Assembly: GCA_035939615.1 (NCBI GenBank)
Contig: DASZFP010000110.1
Coordinates: forward strand, 1-5,596
From: VBCK01 sp035939615
GTDB taxonomy: Bacteria; Pseudomonadota; Gammaproteobacteria; Burkholderiales; Burkholderiaceae_F
Direction of reading: 5' to 3'
DNA length: 5,596 bases
A program made the position numbers and the translations under genes. Positions 1 through 5,305 of the stretch are shown here, one piece after another (the first letter of the stretch is position 1; the number at the start of each line of letters is the position of its first letter). Below the pieces are notes generated by a model that saw nothing but the letters and a program-made list of their open reading frames with translations, did not search any database and had not been told where the DNA came from.

Positions 1-310
1 TCGCCGCCAGTCCATCTGTCGAATAGATCCGGACCGTCCGCGTGCACTACCGTGACGGAGCGCCACATATCTACGGCGCTTGCGCGATTCGATCGCTCGA
101 AAAAACCGTCAAGGCGTCATCGCTTGTGCACCCGCAATAGACAAACGTGTCTCACGCGGATGAGTGAGACGGCGATTGAACCCCAATTTTTTTGTGCTGA
201 AATCAACTCACAAGAAGAGTCATCGACTTTTGTGGAGGCGATGCTGCTGGCGCGACGACTCAACTGAGCGGGGCGGTTCTCGGAACCTCTAACTAGAAAC
301 GAAGCGGGAA
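1..310. other. Left-edge region without a convincing gene
   Basis: I see no supportable gene here. On the plus strand one frame stays open from base 1 to the stop at 265-267 (a possible GTG start lies at 52), but its translation is rich in Arg, Ser and Thr, has no recognisable domain and no clear ribosome binding site. The two other plus frames close at bases 52-54 and 24-26, so a few C-terminal codons of an upstream gene could lie at the edge, but none is recognisable. Base composition is lower than in the rest of the window: 26 of 60 bases are G or C in 181-240, by hand count. Two small inverted repeats occur (149-170 and 275-287) together with a run of seven T at 187-193. The 3' part is presumably the leader of the secreted-protein gene at 311, but no good -35/-10 pair stands out. 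Confidence 0.6.
149..170. other. Inverted repeat, 7-bp arms, upstream of the secreted-protein gene
   Basis: GTCTCAC at 149-155 and its exact complement GTGAGAC at 164-170 flank an 8-base loop. A run of seven T follows at 187-193, but 16 bases after the stem, too far for a classical Rho-independent terminator. It could be the remains of a terminator of a gene left of the window or a protein-binding site ahead of the gene at 311. The role is unknown and a 7-bp match may be chance. Confidence 0.3.
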
Positions 311-793
311 ATGAAGCAATTCATTGCAGGCTGTTTCGCATTACTGTTCTCAACGCTGGCATTCGCCAAGGACTACAACATAGGAAAATGCCCCGCCGGC
401 CCGGCGGGCACGCCGATCAACTGTAACTTCATTTCCAATGCTGTGAATGGTGCCACCTTCAGCGACACCATGACGTTCGATCTGGGAACCTGGACCGAGT
501 GGTACGGAACGCTGGTGTACTCGGCCAGTCAGGGTGTGCAGGTGTCGGGTGCGAAAGGAAACGCGCCTTGTTCAGGTCGCAGTTGCGGTACTGGCCAAAC
601 TTACGAAATCGTCATCGACAGCGCCACGATCGGTGGCGTCCCTCTGAATCCGCCCGCGACCGGCTACGCTTGGACTCTGCCGATCAATCTCGCTTACGGT
701 CTTCACACTGTGGCGGTGACCGGGCATGCGACAGGAGCCTTGTGGTACGCACGCTGGACTGCTCAAGTGCACGGCATTGTCTATACCCAGTAA
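311..793 (+). CDS. Hypothetical secreted protein with four cysteines in the mature part
   Basis: A 160-residue protein of unknown function. Residues 1-19 form a typical Sec signal peptide: Lys2, a hydrophobic stretch, and an A-F-A cleavage site before Lys20. The mature part of about 141 residues is rich in Gly, Thr, Ala and aromatic residues in alternating patterns that suggest an all-beta fold. It has Cys27, Cys38, Cys87 and Cys92, which could form two disulfides after export. An ATFSDTMTFDLG segment (48-59) and a late GLHTVAVTGHATGALWY segment (130-146) recall the FxDxF-type secreted proteins, but there is no C-terminal PEP-CTERM sorting signal; this is a weak resemblance. The I-A-G-C at residues 5-8 looks like a lipobox but lacks a hydrophobic stretch before it. 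The Shine-Dalgarno sequence is poor (GAAG at 301-304). GC is lower than in its neighbours (29 of 60 in 421-480), so recent acquisition is possible. It is convergent with the acetyltransferase gene and has no visible link to the sugar locus. Confidence 0.78.
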   Translation: MKQFIAGCFALLFSTLAFAKDYNIGKCPAGPAGTPINCNFISNAVNGATFSDTMTFDLGTWTEWYGTLVYSASQGVQVSGAKGNAPCSGRSCGTGQTYEIVIDSATIGGVPLNPPATGYAWTLPINLAYGLHTVAVTGHATGALWYARWTAQVHGIVYTQ

Positions 794-802
794 CCGCTCC
801 CG

Positions 803-840
803 CCCTCACCCCAACCCTCTCCCGCTAGCGGGAGAGGGAG
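803..840. repeat. REP-like intergenic palindrome, possible bidirectional terminator
   Basis: Bases 815-838 are a perfect 24-bp palindrome, CCCTCTCCCGC-TA-GCGGGAGAGGG, preceded by the CCCTCACCCCAA head at 803-814. This head-plus-palindrome is a widespread intergenic repeat of high-GC proteobacteria; wrongly translated it gives the familiar PHPNPLPLAGEGE peptide. It begins 10 bases after the stop codon of the secreted-protein gene and sits between convergent genes, where RNA from either strand would fold into a strong hairpin. There is no T-run on either side, so termination, if any, would not be the classical Rho-independent kind. The class is recognised from memory; copy number in this genome is not visible here. 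Confidence 0.85.
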
Positions 841-930
841 AACATCCGCGCTCGGCCGCCAGAGGGTCCGGTCAGCCGTTGAGCGTTTACTCCAGCGAAG
901 TCGTCGAGTTGATTTCGGATATGGCCGTGG

Positions 931-1383
931 TCAGTCGATGTCCAGGTTGTACCGGTAGAACGCCTCATCCCGCACCCACCCCAGCGACTCATACAGCGCC
1001 TGGGCCTTTACATTGGTCCGCGCGGTGGCGAGCTCCAATCGAACCGCTCCGATCTGCTGCGCGTGGGCCTGGGCCGCCAGCATCAGCGCCCGCGCTGCTC
1101 CGCTGCGGCGCGCCGACGGCGCCACGAACAGGTCGTACAGAACATAGATCTTCGCCGCGGACACCGAGCACAGCGTCGGGTAGAGCTGCGTGAAGCCGAC
1201 CAGCGTGTGCGGTTCTGCCGTCGCGACGAATATGACCGAATCGTGGTTCGCGAGCCGTTCGCCGATGAAATCCTGCGCCAGCGGCAGGTCGGGCGGTTGT
1301 TGATAGAACTGCCGATACAGATCGAACAGGCGCGCGAGCTGCGCTCGGTCGGCCGGCTGCGCGGGTCGGACGGTCATTGGCAC
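931..1383 (-). CDS. GNAT family N-acetyltransferase
   Basis: A 150-residue single-domain acetyltransferase that would transfer an acetyl group from acetyl-CoA to an amine; the substrate is unknown. The N-terminal MTVRPAQPADRAQL is the usual beta1-alpha1 opening. Motif A is LYDLFVAPSARRSGAARAL (82-100), with the acetyl-CoA pyrophosphate loop R-x-x-G-x-A at 92-97. Motif B follows with Asn124, Ala127, Leu130-Tyr131 and Gly135-Trp136; Tyr131 is the expected general acid. The length is normal for the family. The start could be GTG at 1383 (GGGG lies 5 bases upstream) or ATG at 1377, two codons later; I chose the GTG for its spacing. It begins 25 bases after the stop of the GH1 gene on the same strand, so the two are probably cotranscribed. 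Its part in sugar use is not evident; it may be a passenger or may modify an amino-sugar or a protein. Confidence 0.93.
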   Translation of the reverse strand: MPMTVRPAQPADRAQLARLFDLYRQFYQQPPDLPLAQDFIGERLANHDSVIFVATAEPHTLVGFTQLYPTLCSVSAAKIYVLYDLFVAPSARRSGAARALMLAAQAHAQQIGAVRLELATARTNVKAQALYESLGWVRDEAFYRYNLDID

Positions 1384-1408
1384 GGCTGCCCCGGGTGACA
1401 GAGGCCGA

Positions 1409-2800
1409 TTATGCCGGCTCGCTCAACACCGCGCCGTGCGATTCGATCACTTTCGAGTAGGCGAGGGCGCTCGCTTTCAGCGTGCGCTCCAGCGTGGCGA
1501 AATCGACGTGGATGATGCCGAAGCGCTTGGAAAAACCCAGCGACCATTCCAGGTTGTCGAGCAGCGACCAGACGTAGTAGCCGCGCACATCCACCCCCTG
1601 CTCGATGGCCGCGCGGATTGCCTGCAGGTGCTCGTGCAGGTAGCCGGTGCGGGCCGGATCATCGAGCGGCTCGGCGCCAACGGTTGCCGGGTCGGGGAAG
1701 GCGGCGCCGTTTTCGGTCACGTACTGCGGGATGGGTCCGTACCGGTCGCGCACCCAGGTCAGGGTGTCGGTCAGACCTTGCGGGTACACCTCCCAGTCGG
1801 TTTCGGTGTAAACGGCGCCGTCCTGCTTGACCCGCGAGGCTTTGAGCGGCCAGGCGTCCGGGTCAGAGCGCGTGACGCTGCGCGTGTAGTAGTTGATACC
1901 GACGAAATCGATCGGCTGCCGGATCAGGTTCAAATCGGACGCTGGCCATGCCGGCCAGGCCTCGCCGAAGATCTGCTTCAGTTCCTCGGGGTAGCGGCCC
2001 AGGAACACCGGATCCAGGTATTGCTCGTTCATGTAGGCGCGCGCGCGGGCGGTCGCCGCGATGTCTGCCGGGCTGCTGGAAGCCGGATACTTCGGTTCGA
2101 TGTTCACGACGATTCCCACCTGATGGTGGCCCCAGGCGCGGTACGCCTGCACCGCGGTCCCGTGCGCGCGCAGCAGGTGGTGCGAAGCGATCGGCGCTTC
2201 ATAGACGTTGCGATGCCCGGGCGCCAGCGCGCCGTGCAGGTAGCCGCCGTCCGTGACGACCCACGGCTCGTTCAGCGTCGCCCACAGCTTGACCCGGTCA
2301 TCGAGCCGGCGGTACATCGTCTGGGCGTAGTCGGCGAACCAGTTCGCCACATCGGGGTTGAGCCAGCCGCCCCGGTCGTCCAGGGCCGCCGGCAGGTCCC
2401 AGTGATACAGCGTGATCATCGGCTCGATACCGGCACCGAGCAGTTCGTCGACCAGGCGCTCGTAAAAGCCCAGCCCCTTCGGGTTGACGCTGCCCACGCC
2501 CTCGGGCAGCACCCGGCTCCACGACACGCTGAACCGGTATGCGGTCAGCCCGAGCCGCTTCATCAGCGCGACATCCGACTTGAAGCGCCGATAATGATCG
2601 CAGGCGACATCGCCCGTGTCGCCGTTGCGCACCAGGCCGGGCGTGTGCACGAAGCGGTGCCAGATGCTCGGGCCCGCGCCATCGGCCAGCGGCGAACCCT
2701 CGACCTGGTAGGCGGACGTGGCGGCTCCCCACAGGAATCCGTCCGGGAACCTGCGGGTCGGCGATGCGGTTGCGGACTTCATTGGCGTTGCCCGGTCCAT
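1409..2800 (-). CDS. Family 1 glycoside hydrolase (beta-glucosidase-type)
   Basis: A 463-residue retaining beta-glycosidase that cleaves terminal beta-linked glucose, galactose or related sugars. The TIM barrel opens with FPDGFLWGAATSAYQVEG (18-35), the GH1 N-terminal signature. The acid/base is Glu178 in TLNEP and the nucleophile is Glu363 in YVTENG. Other active-site marks are YHWDLP (132-137), NYYTR (303-307) and the sugar-binding WSLLDNLEW near the C-terminus. The length is that of a complete enzyme and no key residue is missing. There is no signal peptide, so it acts in the cytoplasm on imported glycoside or disaccharide. The start is uncertain: ATG at 2800 has no Shine-Dalgarno sequence and lies 2 bases from an operator-like site; ATG at 2782 (residue 7) also fits and still keeps the conserved core. 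It is divergent from the ABC ATPase gene and heads a likely operon with the acetyltransferase. Automated annotation would probably call it a beta-glucosidase; exact specificity cannot be read from sequence. Confidence 0.97.
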   Translation of the reverse strand: MDRATPMKSATASPTRRFPDGFLWGAATSAYQVEGSPLADGAGPSIWHRFVHTPGLVRNGDTGDVACDHYRRFKSDVALMKRLGLTAYRFSVSWSRVLPEGVGSVNPKGLGFYERLVDELLGAGIEPMITLYHWDLPAALDDRGGWLNPDVANWFADYAQTMYRRLDDRVKLWATLNEPWVVTDGGYLHGALAPGHRNVYEAPIASHHLLRAHGTAVQAYRAWGHHQVGIVVNIEPKYPASSSPADIAATARARAYMNEQYLDPVFLGRYPEELKQIFGEAWPAWPASDLNLIRQPIDFVGINYYTRSVTRSDPDAWPLKASRVKQDGAVYTETDWEVYPQGLTDTLTWVRDRYGPIPQYVTENGAAFPDPATVGAEPLDDPARTGYLHEHLQAIRAAIEQGVDVRGYYVWSLLDNLEWSLGFSKRFGIIHVDFATLERTLKASALAYSKVIESHGAVLSEPA

Positions 2801-2802
2801 CT

Positions 2803-2820
2803 GATGTAAACGTTACCATA
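2803..2820. promoter_or_regulatory. LacI-family operator O1 at the GH1 start
   Basis: ATGTAAACGTTACCA (2804-2818) fits every position of the general LacI/CcpA-type operator pattern WTGNAANCGNWNNCW, with the central CpG at 2811-2812. Read on the minus strand it matches 15 of 18 bases of the perfect palindrome before the lacI-type gene (4145-4162). It lies 2 bases upstream of the first possible GH1 ATG, so a bound repressor would cover the GH1 transcription start or translation start region. A weak plus-strand promoter, TTGGCG (2782-2787), 17 bases, TGTAAA (2805-2810), would overlap it as well, so one bound repressor could affect both directions. Binding is inferred. Confidence 0.75.
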
Positions 2821-2859
2821 GGGTGCGCATTTCCGAGATCTACCCGGGACGGTGCGCCT

Positions 2860-2877
2860 GATGTAAACGTCAACTGT
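2860..2877. promoter_or_regulatory. LacI-family operator-like site O2, one good half
   Basis: CTGATGTAAACGT (2858-2870) is an exact 13-base copy of 2801-2813 in O1. The left half of the site is therefore operator-like, but the right half (GTCAACTGT) has drifted and matches the lacI-gene palindrome at only 3 of 9 positions. The centres of O1 and O2 are 57 bp apart. O2 lies about 48 bp upstream of the ATPase start codon and covers TTGACG on the minus strand (2874-2869), a good -35-like hexamer without a matching -10. It is probably an auxiliary or weaker site for the same repressor. Confidence 0.55.
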
Positions 2878-2897
2878 CCGGCGGCGGTGCGCCGGAC
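2876..2897 (+). other. Stable hairpin in the leader of the ABC ATPase gene
   Basis: GTCCGGCG (2876-2883) and CGCCGGAC (2890-2897) are exact complements around a 6-base loop, giving an 8-bp GC-rich stem that could add one G-U pair. It ends 9 bases before the Shine-Dalgarno sequence at 2907 and begins inside the right edge of O2. In RNA it would be a stable 5' leader structure; no T-run follows, so it is not a standard terminator. It may protect the mRNA or shape translation, or may simply reflect the high GC. Confidence 0.5.
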
Positions 2898-2906
2898 GCC
2901 TCGCGC

Positions 2907-2912
2907 GGAGAG
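2907..2912 (+). promoter_or_regulatory. Ribosome binding site that sets the GTG start of the ABC ATPase
   Basis: GGAGAG at 2907-2912 stands 4 bases before GTG at 2917. The frame is open further upstream, back to at least 2764, but that part crosses the divergent GH1 start and both operators, so translation from there is unlikely. The GTG gives the usual family N-terminus MASVQLQGVCKVYEGG. Confidence 0.8.
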
Positions 2913-2916
2913 ACGG

Positions 2917-4026
2917 GTGGCCAGCGTTCAGCTGCAGGGTGTCTGCAAAGTCTACGAGGGCGGCCAGGTCGCCGTGCAGGACGCCAGCTTCGAGGTGGCC
3001 GACCGCGAGCTGATGGTCCTGGTCGGGCCGTCGGGCTGCGGCAAGTCGACCCTGCTGCGGATGATCGCGGGCCTGGAATCGATCAGCTCGGGCGCGGTGT
3101 CGATCGGCGGACGCCCGGTCAACGAGGTCGCTCCCAAGGACCGCGACATCGCCATGGTGTTCCAGAGCTATGCGCTGTTCCCTCATATGACGGTGGCGCA
3201 GAACATCGCCTTCGGCCTGAAGGTGCGCAAAGTGCCGCTCACCCAGATCGGGCAACGCGTGCAGGCCACCGCCCGCACGCTGGAACTCGAGTCGCTGCTC
3301 GAGCGGCTGCCGCGCGCCCTGTCGGGCGGCCAGCGCCAGCGCGTGGCGCTGGCGCGGGCGCTGGTGCGCGACCCGGCGGTGTTCCTGCTGGACGAACCGC
3401 TGTCCAACCTGGATGCCCGCTTGCGCCAGTCGATGCGGATCGAACTGGCGCGGCTGCACCGGCAGGTGGGCGCCACGATGATCTACGTCACGCACGATCA
3501 GATCGAGGCGATGACGCTGGGCCAGCGCATCGTGGTGCTCGATCGCGGGCGCATCCAGCAGATCGACACGCCGCTCGCCCTGTACCAGCGGCCGGCCAAC
3601 CGGTTCGTGGCAGGGTTTCTCGGAAGTCCGGCGATGAACTTCCTGCCGGGACGTCTGGACCGCGACGGCGCCAACCTGGATGTGGGCGTGGAGATTCTGC
3701 AACTGGATGGCGCAGGCGCGGCTCGGTTCCACGCAGGCGGCGCCGGCGGCGCGGACGTGGTGCTCGGAGTGCGACCCGAGCATGTGCTGCTGGCTGACAC
3801 CGCAGCGCCGATCGGGCCGACCCTGGCCGCGACGCTGGAGGCGATCGAACCGATCGGACCCGAACTGCACCTGGTGCTGCGCTGCGGCCCCCACGAGCTG
3901 ATCGCACGCGTGCCTCCGCGGCCGCTGCCGCAACCCGGCGCCCGGCTGCAGCTTCGGCTGGCGGTCGAGCACCTGCACTTTTTCTCGTCGGAGCCCGAAG
4001 GACGCCGGATCGGCCCGCCGGCCTGA
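2917..4026 (+). CDS. Sugar ABC transporter ATP-binding protein, MalK/UgpC type
   Basis: A 369-residue ATPase of the carbohydrate (CUT1) ABC importer class; a dimer would power import through two permeases in the inner membrane. Walker A is GPSGCGKST (37-45), Q-loop Gln83, signature LSGGQ (135-139), Walker B FLLDE (156-160), D-loop SNLDA (163-167) and switch His194. From about residue 236 comes the C-terminal TOBE/regulatory part that marks MalK-like ATPases, with GSPAMN (236-241) and RPEH (286-289). All catalytic motifs are intact and the length is normal. Automated annotation often names such proteins UgpC, but the sequence does not show glycerol-3-phosphate as substrate, and the GH1 and LacI neighbours argue for a sugar. 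No permease or solute-binding protein lies in the window, so it may serve permeases encoded elsewhere, as MsmK and MsiK do in other bacteria. It is divergent from GH1 and shares its operator region. The lacI-type gene follows after 193 bases and has its own promoter-like sequence. Confidence 0.96.
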   Translation: MASVQLQGVCKVYEGGQVAVQDASFEVADRELMVLVGPSGCGKSTLLRMIAGLESISSGAVSIGGRPVNEVAPKDRDIAMVFQSYALFPHMTVAQNIAFGLKVRKVPLTQIGQRVQATARTLELESLLERLPRALSGGQRQRVALARALVRDPAVFLLDEPLSNLDARLRQSMRIELARLHRQVGATMIYVTHDQIEAMTLGQRIVVLDRGRIQQIDTPLALYQRPANRFVAGFLGSPAMNFLPGRLDRDGANLDVGVEILQLDGAGAARFHAGGAGGADVVLGVRPEHVLLADTAAPIGPTLAATLEAIEPIGPELHLVLRCGPHELIARVPPRPLPQPGARLQLRLAVEHLHFFSSEPEGRRIGPPA

Positions 4027-4112
4027 CCCCGCGCCGGGTCGGGCCGGGCTTCTCGTGCGGATCGGCTCGTCGCCCGGGCGCAACAAAGCCCTTACTTTGC
4101 GGCAGCGCACAT

Positions 4113-4141
4113 TTCATTCAGATGGCGTCGCCTGATACATT
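4113..4141 (+). promoter_or_regulatory. Candidate promoter of the lacI-type gene
   Basis: TTCATT (4113-4118), a 17-base gap and TACATT (4136-4141) form a weak sigma70-type pair. The -10 is improved by a TG at 4133-4134, one base before it, giving an extended -10. Transcription would start near 4148, inside the palindromic operator at 4145-4162, which fits autorepression. The hexamers are only partial matches, so this is an inference from spacing and position. Confidence 0.45.
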
Positions 4142-4144
4142 TTT

Positions 4145-4162
4145 TATGGAAACGTTTCCATA
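4145..4162. promoter_or_regulatory. Palindromic LacI-family operator upstream of the repressor gene
   Basis: TATGGAAACGTTTCCATA is a perfect 18-bp palindrome centred on the CpG at 4153-4154, the hallmark of LacI/GalR-family operators, where the hinge leucine of the repressor inserts at the CpG. It fits the WTGNAANCGNWNNCW pattern at all positions. It lies 57 bases upstream of the repressor start and just downstream of a candidate extended -10 element, the position expected for autorepression. The same sequence in imperfect form occurs between GH1 and the ATPase. Confidence 0.88.
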
Positions 4163-4209
4163 CGAAAAACAAACGCGAGCTCTTTCGACCGAGAGAAGGG
4201 CCGCGCGTC

Positions 4210-4214
4210 GGGAG
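4210..4214 (+). promoter_or_regulatory. Ribosome binding site that supports the TTG start of the LacI-type gene
   Basis: GGGAG at 4210-4214 lies 5 bases before TTG at 4220. No in-frame ATG gives the conserved DNA-binding N-terminus, while the TTG gives MAATIRDVARAANVSVATVS, the standard opening of the family. Confidence 0.8.
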
Positions 4215-4219
4215 ACAGG

Positions 4220-5257
4220 TTGGCAGCGACCATCCGGGACGTTGCACGAGCCGCGAACGTATCGGTCGCGACCGTCTCGCGTGCGCTGAACGAACACGCC
4301 AACGTTTCACCGCAGACCCGAGCCCGCGTTCAGACCGTTGCGCGCGAACTCGGATTCGTGCCCAGCGGGGCCGCACGGAGTCTGATCACACGGCGCACCC
4401 AGACGATCGGCGTGCTGCTGCCCGACCTGCACGGCGAGTTCTTCTCGGAGCTGATCCGCGGCATCGACACCGCGGCGCGCAGCCACGGCCTGCACCTGCT
4501 GCTGTCGGGTTCCCACGGTGACCGGGCCGAGGCGGCGGCGGCCATCAAGGCGATGAGCGGCCGGGTCGACGGCCTGCTGATCATGTCGCCGCACCTGGAC
4601 GCGCGCGCGCTGGCCGACAACCTGCCGCGCGGTCTGCCGGTGGTGCTGATGAACACGCGCGGCGACGGCGTGCAGGCCACCAGCCTGACGGTCGACAACT
4701 ACGGCGGCGCCTATGCGATGGTGCGGCACCTGGCCGGGCTGGGCCACAAGTCGATCGCGTTCATCGCTGGGCCCGAGCCCAATTTCGAGGCGCAGGAGCG
4801 CCTGCGCGGCTATCGCGAGGCGCTGGCCCAGCTGCTGCCTGCCTCCGAGCCGCTGGTCCTGTCGGGCGATTTCACCGAGGAGTCCGGCTGGCGGGTCGGC
4901 AACCGGATCCTCGCGATGGAACGGCGCCCCGGCGCGATCTTCGCGGCCAACGATGCGATGGCGATCGGGTGCCTGTTCTGCCTGAGCGAGGCCGGGGTCC
5001 GGGTGCCGCACGACATCGCGCTGGTCGGGTTCGACGACATTCCGCTGGCGCGCTTCGTCAATCCGCCCCTGACGACGGTGCGCGTGCGCATCGCCGAGCT
5101 CGGCTCGATCGCGCTCGAACGGCTGGCGCTGTCGATCGAGACCAAGAACCTCGCGAGCGTCAAGCCCCAGACGCTGCGCTCCGAGCTCGTGGTTCGCAGC
5201 TCCTGTGGCGGGGCGCAGGAAGGCACGGCAGCGGTCGCATCCCCAAAGCCTCGATAG
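4220..5257 (+). CDS. LacI/GalR family transcriptional repressor
   Basis: A 345-residue sugar-responsive DNA-binding protein, a dimer or tetramer acting on operators in the cytoplasm. The helix-turn-helix lies at about residues 4-24 (IRDVARAANVSVATVSRALN). The hinge helix around PSGAARSL has Leu55 at the place of the CpG-inserting leucine. The rest is the periplasmic-binding-protein-like effector domain, from TIGVLLPDLHGEFF (62-75) to FAANDAMAIG and DIALVGFDDIPLARFVNPPLTTVR. The length is normal and nothing is truncated. It starts at TTG, supported by GGGAG at 4210-4214 and the family N-terminus. A perfect 18-bp palindrome upstream implies autoregulation, and related sites between GH1 and the ABC ATPase make those its likely targets. 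The receptor gene follows after 48 bases on the same strand and may be cotranscribed. The effector is unknown; by context it is the glycoside handled by the locus or its breakdown product. Confidence 0.96.
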   Translation: MAATIRDVARAANVSVATVSRALNEHANVSPQTRARVQTVARELGFVPSGAARSLITRRTQTIGVLLPDLHGEFFSELIRGIDTAARSHGLHLLLSGSHGDRAEAAAAIKAMSGRVDGLLIMSPHLDARALADNLPRGLPVVLMNTRGDGVQATSLTVDNYGGAYAMVRHLAGLGHKSIAFIAGPEPNFEAQERLRGYREALAQLLPASEPLVLSGDFTEESGWRVGNRILAMERRPGAIFAANDAMAIGCLFCLSEAGVRVPHDIALVGFDDIPLARFVNPPLTTVRVRIAELGSIALERLALSIETKNLASVKPQTLRSELVVRSSCGGAQEGTAAVASPKPR

Positions 5258-5289
5258 AAGTTTCCGGCCTGGAAGGAAGGCGTTTTGAT

Positions 5290-5299
5290 GGAGGAGGAG
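5290..5299 (+). promoter_or_regulatory. Strong ribosome binding site of the receptor gene
   Basis: The purine-rich GGAGGAGGAG at 5290-5299 lies 6 bases before ATG at 5306 and decides the start. An in-frame ATG at 5288 would place this sequence inside the coding region and add six residues (MEEEQA) before the basic start of the signal peptide, so it is less likely. Confidence 0.8.
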
Positions 5300-5305
5300 C
5301 AAGCC

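Noticed and set aside
1..267. Open plus-strand frame from the left edge, with a GTG at 52
   Set aside because: The translation is basic and of low complexity, no domain is recognisable, no ribosome binding site supports the GTG, and it ends in AT-rich DNA that looks like a leader. Chance openness cannot be excluded.
323..334. Lipobox-like I-A-G-C at residues 5-8 of the secreted protein
   Set aside because: A lipoprotein signal needs a hydrophobic stretch before the lipobox; here it comes after the cysteine, and an A-F-A site at 17-19 fits normal cleavage.
389..410. Inverted repeat with 8-bp arms (392-399 and 401-408) in the secreted-protein gene
   Set aside because: It arises from GC-rich codons for the Pro-Ala-Gly pair of triplets and has only a single base between arms, so it is not a useful hairpin.
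726..1193. Plus-strand frame including the PHPNPLPLAGEGE peptide
   Set aside because: This peptide is the well-known false translation of an intergenic palindrome; the rest is antisense to the acetyltransferase gene.
1436..2809. Long plus-strand frame opposite the GH1 gene (457 codons)
   Set aside because: It is the shadow of a highly GC-biased real gene; GH1 motifs and both catalytic glutamates are on the minus strand.
2764..2916. N-terminal extension of the ABC ATPase frame by 51 codons
   Set aside because: It would cross the GH1 start and both operators, its residues do not resemble the family, and a good ribosome binding site supports GTG at 2917.
2779..4110. Long minus-strand frame opposite the ABC ATPase gene (443 codons)
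   Set aside because: It mirrors the real gene, is rich in Arg, His and Gln, has no domain, and the plus strand carries all ABC motifs.
4118..4145. Possible Rho-independent terminator of the ABC ATPase gene (TCAG..CTGA hairpin then six T)
   Set aside because: The stem is short and bulged, four bases separate it from the T-run, and the same bases fit a promoter for the lacI-type gene better.
4307..5302. Long minus-strand frame opposite the LacI-type gene
   Set aside because: The Arg/Gln/His-rich translation is a typical high-GC shadow; the plus strand encodes a complete LacI protein.
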